Positions 7,422-14,724 of a DNA stretch of 17,664 bases are shown in pieces. The position numbers and the translations under genes are program-made. How positions within the stretch are numbered: position 1 is the stretch's first letter; every line of letters starts with the position of its first letter. Under the pieces are notes generated by a model. The model was not told the DNA's origin. It ran no database searches and was given only the letters and a program-made list of their open reading frames with translations. This DNA is from Terrisporobacter othiniensis (GTDB lineage: Bacteria > Bacillota > Clostridia > Peptostreptococcales > Peptostreptococcaceae), in NCBI RefSeq assembly GCF_000808015.1, contig NZ_JWHR01000122.1, positions 1-17,664 of the forward strand. The letters are read 5' to 3'.

Positions 7422-7450
7422 AAAAAAGAGAGAATATATCTCTCTTTTTT
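7422..7450. terminator. bidirectional terminator between convergent genes
   Basis: The stem AAAAAAGAGAGA (7422-7433) and TCTCTCTTTTTT (7439-7450), with an ATATA loop, forms 12 perfect pairs with A-runs and T-runs on the two sides. It can therefore stop the + strand TetR unit and the - strand yitT/EIIB unit. It overlaps the last two bases of the EIIB-like gene. Confidence 0.88.
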
Positions 7451-7751
7451 AGTTTAAATCAAGTGTTATTTCTGAAATTACATTAGATGGATTTTCTATA
7501 ACAAATTGAGGTAATACTTCATAATATTCTCGATCAATAAATCTTTCAATTTCTTCAATTTCTTCAACTTCTTTTTCTGTCACAAATAGCACTATATTTG
7601 AGTTTTGTATAATATCATTAGATAATTTATTTACTATACCGTTTTCATTTTGTACTTCGTAGTTTACAATTATTCCAATCTTAGAAGCTGTTTCTTTAAG
7701 AAGCTTTCCACTTAATTCATTATCGCATATTGCTGCTATTTTTATGTTCAT
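7449..7751 (-). CDS. stand-alone PTS fructose-EIIB-like domain protein
   Basis: This 100-residue cytoplasmic protein begins MNIKIAAICDNELSGKLLKE. The order strand-Cys-helix, then a second strand with NYEVQNENGIVNKLSNDIIQNSNIVLFVTE (about 30-59), is that of the fructose-specific EIIB phosphotransferase domain, where the text is usually like KVETQGSIGIENELTEEDI...ADVVILAAD. Cys9 is at the place of the phosphorylated cysteine, but the usual CPTGIAHT loop has become CDNELSGK. It may therefore have lost sugar phosphotransfer and serve as a sensor or be otherwise diverged. No EIIA or EIIC gene is nearby. It follows yitT on the same strand and has an AGAGG site before the ATG. The family call rests on pattern memory and should be read as probable. 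Confidence 0.6.
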   Translation of the reverse strand: MNIKIAAICDNELSGKLLKETASKIGIIVNYEVQNENGIVNKLSNDIIQNSNIVLFVTEKEVEEIEEIERFIDREYYEVLPQFVIENPSNVISEITLDLN

Positions 7752-7775
7752 TAATCATACCTCTTTTCTTAAAAC

Positions 7776-7837
7776 TAAGTATATATAATTATAATAAATT
7801 GTTAAGAAATTACAAGTCTTATAATTATATATACTTA
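7776..7837 (-). repeat. 19-bp perfect inverted repeat between yitT and the EIIB-like gene
   Basis: TAAGTATATATAATTATAA (7776-7794) is exactly repeated in inverse at 7819-7837, with a 24-base loop. The distal arm contains the yitT stop codon. On the - strand the hairpin is followed by GTTTTAAGAAAAG, so it could be a weak terminator or a processing/stability hairpin. Confidence 0.75.
7788..7815 (-). promoter_or_regulatory. possible promoter of the EIIB-like gene
   Basis: On the - strand, TTGTAA (7810-7815) and TATAAT (7788-7793) are separated by 16 bases, about 35 bases before the start codon. The -10 box lies in one arm of the inverted repeat and the -35 in its loop. In such AT-rich sequence a chance match is possible. 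Confidence 0.45.
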
Positions 7838-8695
7838 TGCACTTATTGGTGTAAACCCTTCACCAAATACTTCATGCACATCGCTAACTATTATAAAGGC
7901 ATTTTTATCAACTTTTTTAATTAATTTCTTTAAATGAACTTCTTGTTTCTTATTTACAACGACTATTAATACACTTTTGCTATTATCAGTATAACCACCT
8001 TTTCCATCAAGAATAGTTATACCTCTTTTAATATCATTCACAATAGCATTTTTTAGAGCTTCTTCTTCGTTTGTTATTATCATAAAGCTTTTTGAATAAT
8101 CAAATCCTGCAACAATAAAATCTACCATTTTTACGATAACATATAAGCTAATTGCTGAATATAAACCTGTTTCTAAATTCTTATTAACTAAACCTGACGA
8201 TATCACAACAAGTCCGTCTATAAATACTAAGCATTTTGATAAAGGAATGCTTGGGATAGCCTTGTTAACCATCAGGGCTATTAGATCTGTTCCTCCAGTG
8301 GAACCATCAACTCTAAATATAATTCCTAGTCCTAACCCCAAAAGTATAGCTCCTGTTATTGCTGATAATAAAACATCATTTGTTACTGTAATTTGAGAAA
8401 ATGAAGATGTAAGCTTTAGACAAGTTGATAAAAGTAACATACCTATTAAAGTCTTTAGAGCATCTTTTTTCCCTAAAATTTTGATTGAAAATATTATTAG
8501 AGGTATACCCATTATTAACATTATTGCTGATACAGATAAACCACTAATTTTGCTTAAAACTACAGATAGACCACTTAAGCCACCTGGTGCAATAGTGTAA
8601 GGACTAAAGAACATGTTTATACCAATACTTGCTAGTATACATCCTATAATCATACCTAAAGCTTCTGTTATGATATTTTTTAAATTATTTTTCAT
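7835..8695 (-). CDS. YitT family membrane protein
   Basis: This 286-residue protein has five or six hydrophobic segments followed by a C-terminal cytoplasmic DUF2179-like domain. The N-terminal text GMIIGCILASIGINMFFSPYTIAPGGLSGLSVVL is typical of the YitT (DUF161) family, as is GLGIIFRVDGSTGGTDLIALMVNK in the middle. VNDIKRGITILDGKGGYTDNSKSVLIVVV near the C-terminus is the usual start of the soluble domain. The molecular function of the family is unsettled; a transport or sensing role at the membrane is inferred. The start is set at 8695 (MKNNLKN) because GGAGGG lies 7 bases upstream of it. An in-frame ATG at 8716 would put that site inside the gene. It is divergent from the metallo-beta-lactamase-fold gene and followed by the EIIB-like gene. 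Confidence 0.92.
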   Translation of the reverse strand: MKNNLKNIITEALGMIIGCILASIGINMFFSPYTIAPGGLSGLSVVLSKISGLSVSAIMLIMGIPLIIFSIKILGKKDALKTLIGMLLLSTCLKLTSSFSQITVTNDVLLSAITGAILLGLGLGIIFRVDGSTGGTDLIALMVNKAIPSIPLSKCLVFIDGLVVISSGLVNKNLETGLYSAISLYVIVKMVDFIVAGFDYSKSFMIITNEEEALKNAIVNDIKRGITILDGKGGYTDNSKSVLIVVVNKKQEVHLKKLIKKVDKNAFIIVSDVHEVFGEGFTPISA

Positions 8696-8808
8696 ATATA
8701 TCCCTCCATAAAACATATTATAACAATTATAATAGAATTTTACTAATAATTTGAAATAATATTAAATATTAACTTTATTCAAAAAATAAAAACTAAAAAG
8801 AAGTATTT

Positions 8809-9771
8809 TTGCGAACGTTAACAAGTTATTTAATAGTTTTATGTACTTTCATAATTACAACACCAAACTTAAACGAAGTTATAGCAGACTCACAGCTATT
8901 ATCGCAGGCTCTGAATAAATATAATACAATTTCTTTAAATATTAATAAAAAAGAAAATAAAAGTAATCAAAATAATAAAAATGAAGAAGATGAAAATACA
9001 TCATCGAACGTTTATGAAGCTCAATTACATTTTATAAATACGGGGAATTCAGATGCAATTCTTATTAGACAAGGAGGAGAATCAGCTCTTATTGATGGTG
9101 GAGATAATGATGATGAAGAAACTGTAGTTAATTATTTAAACGATATAGGTGTAAAAGAGCTAAAATACGTTATAGCTACACATCCAGATGCCGATCATAT
9201 AGGTGGGTTAGATGCTGTAATTAATTCAATTCCTGTAAAAAATGTTTATGTAAGTAATGGAGATGCAAATACAAAAACTTACTCAGACTTTATAAATTCA
9301 ATGGCTAAGAAAAGTTTATACCCTAGTGTACCATTATTAGGAACAGAATTCTATTTAGGAACATCAAAGTTTAAAGTGTTATCAGCAGCAAATCTTAAGA
9401 ACCCAAATGATAATTCTATTGTTTTAGAATATGTAAACGGTAATGATAAGGTATTGCTTATGGGAGATGCAGGATATGATATTGAAAGAATTATTAAGGT
9501 GGATGATGTTGACTTAATTAAGGTAGGCCACCATGGTTCTAATACTAGTTCTGATATTAATTTTATAAAGAAAATTAATCCTCAGTATGCTGTAATAACA
9601 GTTGGGAAAAACAATAGATATGGTCATCCAAATAAAGAAACTATGCAAACTTTAAAAAATGAAAATATAGAGGTTCACAGAAGTGATGAATGTGGACATA
9701 TTTTATTCAAATCAACAGGTAACGGGTTAGTTATTAATTGTAAAAAAGGGAGCTACAATTATGGACGTTAA
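8809..9771 (+). CDS. secreted ComEC/Rec2-like metallo-beta-lactamase-fold protein
   Basis: This 320-residue protein has an N-terminal hydrophobic segment (about 5-18) resembling a signal peptide, with a possible cleavage after VIA (24-26). An Asn/Lys/Glu-rich linker (about 45-66) follows, then a metallo-hydrolase domain (68-310). The metal motif is HPDADHIGG at 125-133, with Asp220 in LMGDAGYD, HHGS at 241-244 and YGHP at 271-274. This order is that of the extracellular nuclease-like domain of ComEC and its free-standing relatives, so a phosphodiesterase acting outside the cell is inferred. The channel part of ComEC is absent. The start must be TTG 8809: an in-frame stop lies 12 bases upstream and no other start codon precedes the signal-like segment. 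The ribosome site (AAGAAG) is weak. Confidence 0.85.
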   Translation: MRTLTSYLIVLCTFIITTPNLNEVIADSQLLSQALNKYNTISLNINKKENKSNQNNKNEEDENTSSNVYEAQLHFINTGNSDAILIRQGGESALIDGGDNDDEETVVNYLNDIGVKELKYVIATHPDADHIGGLDAVINSIPVKNVYVSNGDANTKTYSDFINSMAKKSLYPSVPLLGTEFYLGTSKFKVLSAANLKNPNDNSIVLEYVNGNDKVLLMGDAGYDIERIIKVDDVDLIKVGHHGSNTSSDINFIKKINPQYAVITVGKNNRYGHPNKETMQTLKNENIEVHRSDECGHILFKSTGNGLVINCKKGSYNYGR

Positions 9772-9990
9772 TAACATATAAATTTAATTGTTTTACGAAA
9801 ATAATATAATAATATTATTCTATTAAAGACATTATCATCCATAAACAAAACTTATGATTAGCATGAAAAAGTTAAATATATAAAATATTGAAATCCTATT
9901 TATTTTTTGAATAATGGTGATATAATGATGTACATAGTTAAGGCAGGCAAGAAAATAAAGTGTAAATATAAAATTGACAGAGGTGATTAA

Positions 9991-11013
9991 ATGAGACAGT
10001 ATTTAGATAAATTAGAAAATTTACACATCGGAATAAGTGGTACATGTTTAGCATTTATAACATTAAGTAACTGCTGGTTAATAAAAGATATAAATTACTT
10101 AAAACCACTATCTATAGGATTAGCAGTAATAATGTTATCACTAATGTTTATAAGATTAATAAAATTCCCTAAAACAATGTTAAAAGAACTTAAAGATCCA
10201 GTAATGGGAACTTTTTATCCAACATTCGGTATGGTAACTTGGTTAGTATCTGCATATTTTTATCCACATGCACCAAAGTTTTGTTCAGCGTTATGGATAG
10301 GGGCAGCTATATATCATTATTCTATAGCAATTTATTATACAATAATAAGAATTAAAGAAAGAAACTTTAACAATGTAATGCCTACATGTTTTATTATATA
10401 TACGGGCATGATAACAGGTAGTGTTGCCAGTGTGGGAATGGGTGGAATAATACCTGCTATAGCACATTTCATGCTAATGTTTGGATTTACTTTTTATACA
10501 ATATTATTACCAGTAGTTTTATACATTGTTTTTAAAAGTGAAATATTAGATGATAAAAAACTACCTACTGTAGGGATTGTTTGTTCTCCAGCGCCACTAG
10601 GTATTGTTGGTATTTTATCAATAGAGCCACACCCAAATATGTATATGTTAACATGGCTTATAGTTACTGGATTAATACTTTTAGGTGTTGTCTATGCTTA
10701 TATAATTAAGCTTTTTAAAGAAGGATTTAAACCATCATATGCAGCATTTACATTTCCCTTAGCAATAGCAACATTAGCAGCATACAAATTATCATCATTC
10801 TTTGTATCAACTGGACATGCAAATTTAGGTCATCTATTTGGAGTATTAGGTAATGTAGAAATATTTATTGCAACTTATGTAGTATTCTTTATACTACTAA
10901 ACTTTATAAATATGTTTTTAAAAGCTATAAATCCTAGATTAGAAGAGTTTGTAGAAAAGGAAGAGCAAATACTAGGTGGAGCTATTTATAGCAAGGATGC
11001 AAATCAAATATAA
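9991..11013 (+). CDS. TDT/SLAC1 family transporter (TehA-like)
   Basis: This 340-residue membrane protein shows about ten hydrophobic segments, the layout of the tellurite-resistance/dicarboxylate transporter family that also includes the plant anion channel SLAC1. Recognisable segments are IGISGTCLAFITLSNCW at the first helix, LKDPVMGTFYPTFGMVTW (about 66-83), MPTCFIIYTGMITGSVASVGMG (about 130-151) and CSPAPLGIVGIL (about 198-209). Paired helices of this kind form the five-hairpin barrel of the family. The substrate is unknown; an anion or weak acid is likely. The start has AGAGGTGAT 4-5 bases before ATG. A 21-codon open frame (9925-9990) ends exactly at the start codon. A bidirectional terminator follows 19 bases after the stop. 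Confidence 0.9.
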   Translation: MRQYLDKLENLHIGISGTCLAFITLSNCWLIKDINYLKPLSIGLAVIMLSLMFIRLIKFPKTMLKELKDPVMGTFYPTFGMVTWLVSAYFYPHAPKFCSALWIGAAIYHYSIAIYYTIIRIKERNFNNVMPTCFIIYTGMITGSVASVGMGGIIPAIAHFMLMFGFTFYTILLPVVLYIVFKSEILDDKKLPTVGIVCSPAPLGIVGILSIEPHPNMYMLTWLIVTGLILLGVVYAYIIKLFKEGFKPSYAAFTFPLAIATLAAYKLSSFFVSTGHANLGHLFGVLGNVEIFIATYVVFFILLNFINMFLKAINPRLEEFVEKEEQILGGAIYSKDANQI

Positions 11014-11032
11014 TAATTAATATCATAAATAA

Positions 11033-11079
11033 ACCTCTTAAAATCTTATTAACGGTGATAGATTTTAAGAGGTCTTTTA
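11033..11079. terminator. bidirectional terminator after the TDT transporter
   Basis: A 14-bp perfect stem, ACCTCTTAAAATCT (11033-11046) with AGATTTTAAGAGGT (11060-11073), has a 13-base loop and is followed by CTTTTAT on + and by TTTATTTAT on -. It sits between the + strand transporter and a small - strand reading frame that ends at 11084. Confidence 0.85.
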
Positions 11080-11083
11080 TAGT

Positions 11084-11236
11084 TTAAATTAGTTTTAAGA
11101 ATTTAAGAACTAATAGACATACTAAAATTAATAGTGCAGCCTTAAAAATCATAGATGTAAAAACTTTTAATAGTTTAAGGCCAACTCCTATAATAACTAC
11201 TAAAAGACAAATTTTTAATAATAAATTTAAATCCAT
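11084..11236 (-). CDS. probable small membrane protein, 50 residues
   Basis: This reading frame begins MDLNLLLKICLLVV and ends KFLKLI. It encodes two hydrophobic segments (about 5-20 and 33-47) separated by LKLLKVFTSMIFK, with lysines at the segment ends, which looks like a designed small membrane protein rather than chance. A good promoter-like pair lies upstream on the same strand, and the stop is 5 bases before a terminator that also works in this direction. Against it, no clear ribosome binding site precedes ATG 11236, and AT-rich DNA easily gives hydrophobic frames. I know no family for it. It lies in an otherwise gene-free 474-base spacer (11014-11487). Confidence 0.45.
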   Translation of the reverse strand: MDLNLLLKICLLVVIIGVGLKLLKVFTSMIFKAALLILVCLLVLKFLKLI

Positions 11237-11274
11237 ATGTATTCATAATATAATATAGAATATTATAATGTCGA

Positions 11275-11302
11275 TGTATATATAATATATTTTTTTTGTC
11301 AA
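11275..11302 (-). promoter_or_regulatory. possible promoter for the 50-residue membrane protein
   Basis: On the - strand a perfect TTGACA (11297-11302) is followed after 16 bases by TATACA (11275-11280). This would start transcription about 30 bases before ATG 11236. Confidence 0.5.
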
Positions 11303-11357
11303 TTAATCAAGTTTTTCATTTTTTGAATAATAAAGCTGATTATAAAAATAATATAAT

Positions 11358-11395
11358 AGATGTAATTTATCCAAACATAAAATTACATCTTTATT
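11358..11395. terminator. unassigned terminator-like hairpin
   Basis: AGATGTAATTT (11358-11368) and AAATTACATCT (11380-11390) form an 11-bp perfect stem with an 11-base loop, followed on + by TTATTA. No gene ends just before it on either strand. It lies about 100 bases upstream of the TPR-repeat gene and could be an attenuator, the end of a small RNA, or an insulator. Confidence 0.5.
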
Positions 11396-11487
11396 ACAAT
11401 TTTGAAAAAATATTCATGAAGTAGATACAATGTAATATAATATCTATTATTGCAATTATTATATTAAATAAAATAGGAGTAAGAAAG

Positions 11488-13341
11488 ATGATGAGTTCAA
11501 AATTTTCTTTTGGAAAAATTAAAGATTTACCTAAAGAATCTGGATTAGCACATAAGAAGGCTATTATCTTGGAGAAGATGGGAAAGTTAGATGAAGCAAT
11601 TGAATCATATAAAATCTCAGCAGAAGAAGGTAATGTAAAGTCACAATATTCATTAGGGAAAATATATTTAAGCAGAAAACAATACCATGAGGCAGAAAGA
11701 TGGTATTCTATGGCATTCAAAAATGGTCATGAAAATGCTGCTTATGATTTAGGGAATATGTATTATGATTTAGAAGGATACGAGTATGCGCTATATTGGT
11801 ATGAAAAAGTTGCCATGGAAGGAAATGTGAAGGCGCAAAATAATCTTGGAGTGGTTCATTATAAATTGGGTGATTATTTAAGAAGTGAAAAATGGTTAAA
11901 GATTGCAGCAGATGATAACTTGGGATCAGCATGTTTTAATTTAGGTATCTTATATCTTCATTTAGAAAAAGAAGAGGAAGCTATAGAATTTTTTAAAAAG
12001 GGTTCTGTATTACTTTCTGATGATTGTAAATACAATTTAGCTATTTTGTATAGAAAAAATGATAATGAAAAGAATGCTATTTCTATGTATAAACAATTGT
12101 ATCGTTCAGCTCATGCAAAGGGATGCTATAATATGGGTCTAATCATGGAAATAAATAAGGATGAAAGTGAAGCAGAAAGATACTATTTAAAAAGCTGCAA
12201 AAGTGAATTTTCAAAAGCGCAGTATAGGTTAGCTTATTTATATGACAGACAGGATAGAAGAGAAGATGCTATTGAATATTATGAAAAGGGAATTGAACAT
12301 GATAATCCATTATGTAAATTTAGATTAGCTAATTTGTGTAATAGAGAAAATGAAATAGAAAGAGCAAAGATGTATTATGATCTAGCTTCTAATGATATGG
12401 TAGAGGCTAAAAATAATTTAGCAGGATTATATTTTGAAGAAGAAAACTATGATAAAGCTATAAAAAATTACGATGAAGCTATAGTTGATGGATGTAAAGT
12501 GTCTATAGAAAATATAGGTGATTTGTATGACCAAATAGGAGATATAGAAAAAGCTATATCATATTATCAACGAAATTCTACTATTGTATCTTCTCAAATA
12601 AAATTGGGAGATATATTTAAGAGGATTGATAACATCGATGAAGCTATTGTTTGGTATGAAAAAGCATTTGAGAATAAAGATATTTATGCAGCATATGCCT
12701 TAGGGTTAATATATGAGTATCTAAAAGATTTTGAAGAGGCCAAGAAGTATTTTATCGTTGCAGTTGAAAACAATCATGTAAATAGCCGTATACACTTGGG
12801 AAGGATATATTATAATGAAGAAAATTATGAAGAAGCTAAAAGGATGTTTGATATATCTGCCAATGAAAATAATGTTTACTCACAACATATGCTAGGTTTG
12901 ATATATGAAAATCATTACAATGATTACACGAATGCAAAATATTGGTATGAAAAGTCTAAGGAACAAGGATGCATTGAATCAATTTATAATTTAGGTCAAC
13001 TTTCTTTAAAATTAGGTGAAATAGAGGAAAGTGAAAAATACTTTATAGAAGGTGTAAAAAAAGAAGATAAAAATTGTGAATATATGTTAGCTTATTTATA
13101 CTATGAAAAAAGTAAAAATATATTCAAAGACCTTAGTGAAGCTCATTATGGAAATAGTGAAAAAATTTATAGCACTCTTTTAGAGTTAGATGTAGATAAA
13201 AATGAAAGACTGATTGCACAGTTTGAAGAAATTATGGAGGAAGAGGAAGAAGAGTACATACCTCAATATATTTTAGAAGTAAGTGAAAACTTAGAAAATG
13301 AGTTTGAAAAAATTGAATCTGAAATGAAAATAGAATATTAA
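11488..13341 (+). CDS. large TPR / Sel1-like repeat protein
   Basis: This 617-residue cytoplasmic protein is made almost entirely of about 17 tandem helical repeats of 31-36 residues. They have the pattern A-x-x-x-L-G-x-x-Y then E-A-x-x-W/Y-Y-x-x-A, for example SQYSLGKIYLSRKQYHEAERWY (near residue 50) and AAYALGLIYEYLKDFEEAKKYF (near 395). The repeats are intermediate between classical TPR and Sel1-like repeats and should form a superhelical protein-binding scaffold. No signal peptide, membrane segment or catalytic domain is seen. The C-terminal 60 residues are strongly acidic (EEIMEEEEEEYI). ATG 11488 has AGGAG 8 bases upstream; the next codon is also ATG. It is a single gene with its own terminator. 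The function is unknown, and binding partners are not hinted at by the neighbours. Opposite-strand open stretches inside it are shadows. Confidence 0.9.
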   Translation: MMSSKFSFGKIKDLPKESGLAHKKAIILEKMGKLDEAIESYKISAEEGNVKSQYSLGKIYLSRKQYHEAERWYSMAFKNGHENAAYDLGNMYYDLEGYEYALYWYEKVAMEGNVKAQNNLGVVHYKLGDYLRSEKWLKIAADDNLGSACFNLGILYLHLEKEEEAIEFFKKGSVLLSDDCKYNLAILYRKNDNEKNAISMYKQLYRSAHAKGCYNMGLIMEINKDESEAERYYLKSCKSEFSKAQYRLAYLYDRQDRREDAIEYYEKGIEHDNPLCKFRLANLCNRENEIERAKMYYDLASNDMVEAKNNLAGLYFEEENYDKAIKNYDEAIVDGCKVSIENIGDLYDQIGDIEKAISYYQRNSTIVSSQIKLGDIFKRIDNIDEAIVWYEKAFENKDIYAAYALGLIYEYLKDFEEAKKYFIVAVENNHVNSRIHLGRIYYNEENYEEAKRMFDISANENNVYSQHMLGLIYENHYNDYTNAKYWYEKSKEQGCIESIYNLGQLSLKLGEIEESEKYFIEGVKKEDKNCEYMLAYLYYEKSKNIFKDLSEAHYGNSEKIYSTLLELDVDKNERLIAQFEEIMEEEEEEYIPQYILEVSENLENEFEKIESEMKIEY

Positions 13342-13383
13342 AATAAAGGTGCTTAGATGAAAACTCATATAAGCACCTTTATT
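13342..13383. terminator. bidirectional terminator between TPR gene and corA
   Basis: AATAAAGGTGCTTA (13342-13355) pairs perfectly with TAAGCACCTTTATT (13370-13383). The loop itself folds further (ATGA with TCAT). It begins at the TPR stop codon. T-rich tails are modest on both sides, and the opposing corA gene ends at 13446. Confidence 0.8.
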
Positions 13384-13445
13384 ACTAAAAACTTTATATA
13401 TTTTAATATTTAAAGTTTTTTAAGTATACAATGAAGAATATTTAT

Positions 13446-14381
13446 TTACAATAATTTATTTTTTGATAAAAGTATAGATAATATTAAACAAATAATTGCT
13501 GATATAAATAGTATTATCCAAAATCCATTGGGATCTGATGAAAACGGAATATTTTGAACGTTCATTCCAAAATATCCTGAAATCATTGTAGGTATGGATA
13601 AAATAAGCGTCACAACAGTTAAAAGTTGCATTACGTTATTTTGGTTATTATTAACAATAGCACTAAAAGCATCCATGATTCTACTAAGTATATCTCCATA
13701 AATAGAGGCCATTTCAAGGGCCTGTCTATTTTCTATAATAACATCTTCTAATAAATCCTCATCTTCAGAATATTTTTTTATTGTAGATGTACGAAGCATT
13801 TTATTTAAAACTAGTTCAATTGCTTTTAAAGAAGTAGAGAAATATACAAGTGATTTTTCTAGTTCTAATAATTGAACAAGCTCTTTATTCTTCATAGATT
13901 TGTGTATTTCACGTTCTATTTCTATAGTCATTCTATTAATTCTTCTAAGATATAATAAATAGTAAGTAGCATTTTTATGCAAAATTTGTAGTATAAAACG
14001 TGTTTTCTTATGAGTATAGAATTCTTTTATATGACCAACTATAAAGTCGTTTAGAATTTTACTCTGTGCAGTGCATACAGTAATTATACAATTATCCTTA
14101 ACTATTATTCCCAAGGGAATAGTAGAGTAATGAGCAGAATCAGAGTCAGACTCATCTATTGGAATATCAATTAAAATTAATGTATGATTATCCTCCGCAT
14201 CTATTCTTGAACGTTCTTCTTCATCAAGAGCTGCATTGATACTATCAATATCTATATCAAATCTATCTGAAATATATCTTATTTCTTCATGACTCGGTTC
14301 AACAAGATTTATCCAACAACCATCTTCAAAGTAGTTAAGTTTTTCTAATTTTGTCTCAATTGTTTTGTAATATCTTATCAT
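13446..14381 (-). CDS. corA: CorA family divalent cation transporter
   Basis: This 311-residue protein takes up magnesium or a related divalent ion. The layout is that of CorA: a cytoplasmic N-terminal alpha/beta domain (about 1-130), a long helical stalk (about 135-250), then two membrane helices. TVVTLILSIPTMISGYFGMNV near residues 255-275 is the first pore helix ending in the signature GMN at 272-274, and WIILFISAIICLILSILL is the second helix. The acidic C-terminal loop after GMN and the basic tail fit the family. The gene symbol follows the family; cobalt or nickel transport cannot be excluded. The start has AAAGGATG about 9 bases upstream. The 5' region is unusual: a short open frame and two large crossing inverted repeats precede the gene. 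It contains no M-box riboswitch core. Confidence 0.92.
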   Translation of the reverse strand: MIRYYKTIETKLEKLNYFEDGCWINLVEPSHEEIRYISDRFDIDIDSINAALDEEERSRIDAEDNHTLILIDIPIDESDSDSAHYSTIPLGIIVKDNCIITVCTAQSKILNDFIVGHIKEFYTHKKTRFILQILHKNATYYLLYLRRINRMTIEIEREIHKSMKNKELVQLLELEKSLVYFSTSLKAIELVLNKMLRTSTIKKYSEDEDLLEDVIIENRQALEMASIYGDILSRIMDAFSAIVNNNQNNVMQLLTVVTLILSIPTMISGYFGMNVQNIPFSSDPNGFWIILFISAIICLILSILLSKNKLL

Positions 14382-14402
14382 GGCAACACATCCTTTATTC
14401 AG

Positions 14403-14485
14403 TTTTATATATTGGCACTTAATGATATCTATTAAAAGACCAATATATAAAAAGGGTATTAGTCATAAATAGATATTATTAAGTG
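14403..14485 (-). promoter_or_regulatory. corA leader with two mutually exclusive hairpins
   Basis: Four segments alternate. Segment A (14403-14415, ending ATATATTGG) is complementary to A' (14440-14452) over 13 bases. Segment B (14416-14433) is complementary to B' (14468-14485) over 17 of 18 bases. The order on + is A-B-A'-B', so the two helices cross. A and B touch with no spare bases between them, so both full helices cannot easily form at once. This is the layout of an RNA switch or attenuator in the corA 5' untranslated region. The single B/B' mismatch is C-A in - strand RNA but G-U in + strand RNA, so a + strand RNA cannot be excluded. No known riboswitch core is recognised. Confidence 0.55.
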
Positions 14486-14486
14486 A

Positions 14487-14540
14487 TTAAAAAGTCTTAC
14501 AGTCCGAAACAAGAGTATCGGAATACTGTCCATTTTTCAT
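14487..14540 (-). CDS. possible leader peptide upstream of corA
   Basis: A strong AAGGAG site is followed after 4 bases by ATG 14540 and a 17-residue frame beginning MKNGQYSDTL, which stops just before the crossing repeats. A second ATG at 14533, in another frame, gives 24 residues beginning MDSIPILLFRTVRLF and ending at 14459, reading through the 5' half of the 18-base stem. Either would put ribosomes where they could choose between the two leader hairpins. A smaller hairpin (ACAGT 14499-14503 with ACTGT 14525-14529 and CCGA with TCGG inside) lies within the frame. The ribosome site is convincing; the function is inferred. Confidence 0.4.
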   Translation of the reverse strand: MKNGQYSDTLVSDCKTF

Positions 14541-14724
14541 CACTCTCCTTTATTATTTAAACATCTATTATATATTAATGATTTTCTTAAAATAAATCAA
14601 TACTTGAAAAAAATTAACATGAAAATAATAGACCTATCTTATATTATAAACCTTTTAAAAAGAATATTAAATCCTTTTTATGAAAATTTCCTATTTAATA
14701 AAAAATGACTTAATATAAATATAA
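14541..14724. other. spacer upstream of the corA leader, no gene seen
   Basis: This very AT-rich stretch should hold the corA promoter. A weak pair on - (TTTAAT, 17 bases, TATAAT) can be read in the 14640-14680 area, but it is not better than chance here. No coding frame of note is seen. Confidence 0.3.

Noticed and set aside
7730..7924. Plus-strand frame of 64 codons between the EIIB-like gene and yitT
   Set aside because: It lies antisense to both genes and across the inverted repeat, without a ribosome site.
8696..8716. Earlier ATG at 8716 as the start of yitT
   Set aside because: It would place the strong GGAGGG ribosome site inside the coding region; the ATG at 8695 is correctly spaced after it.
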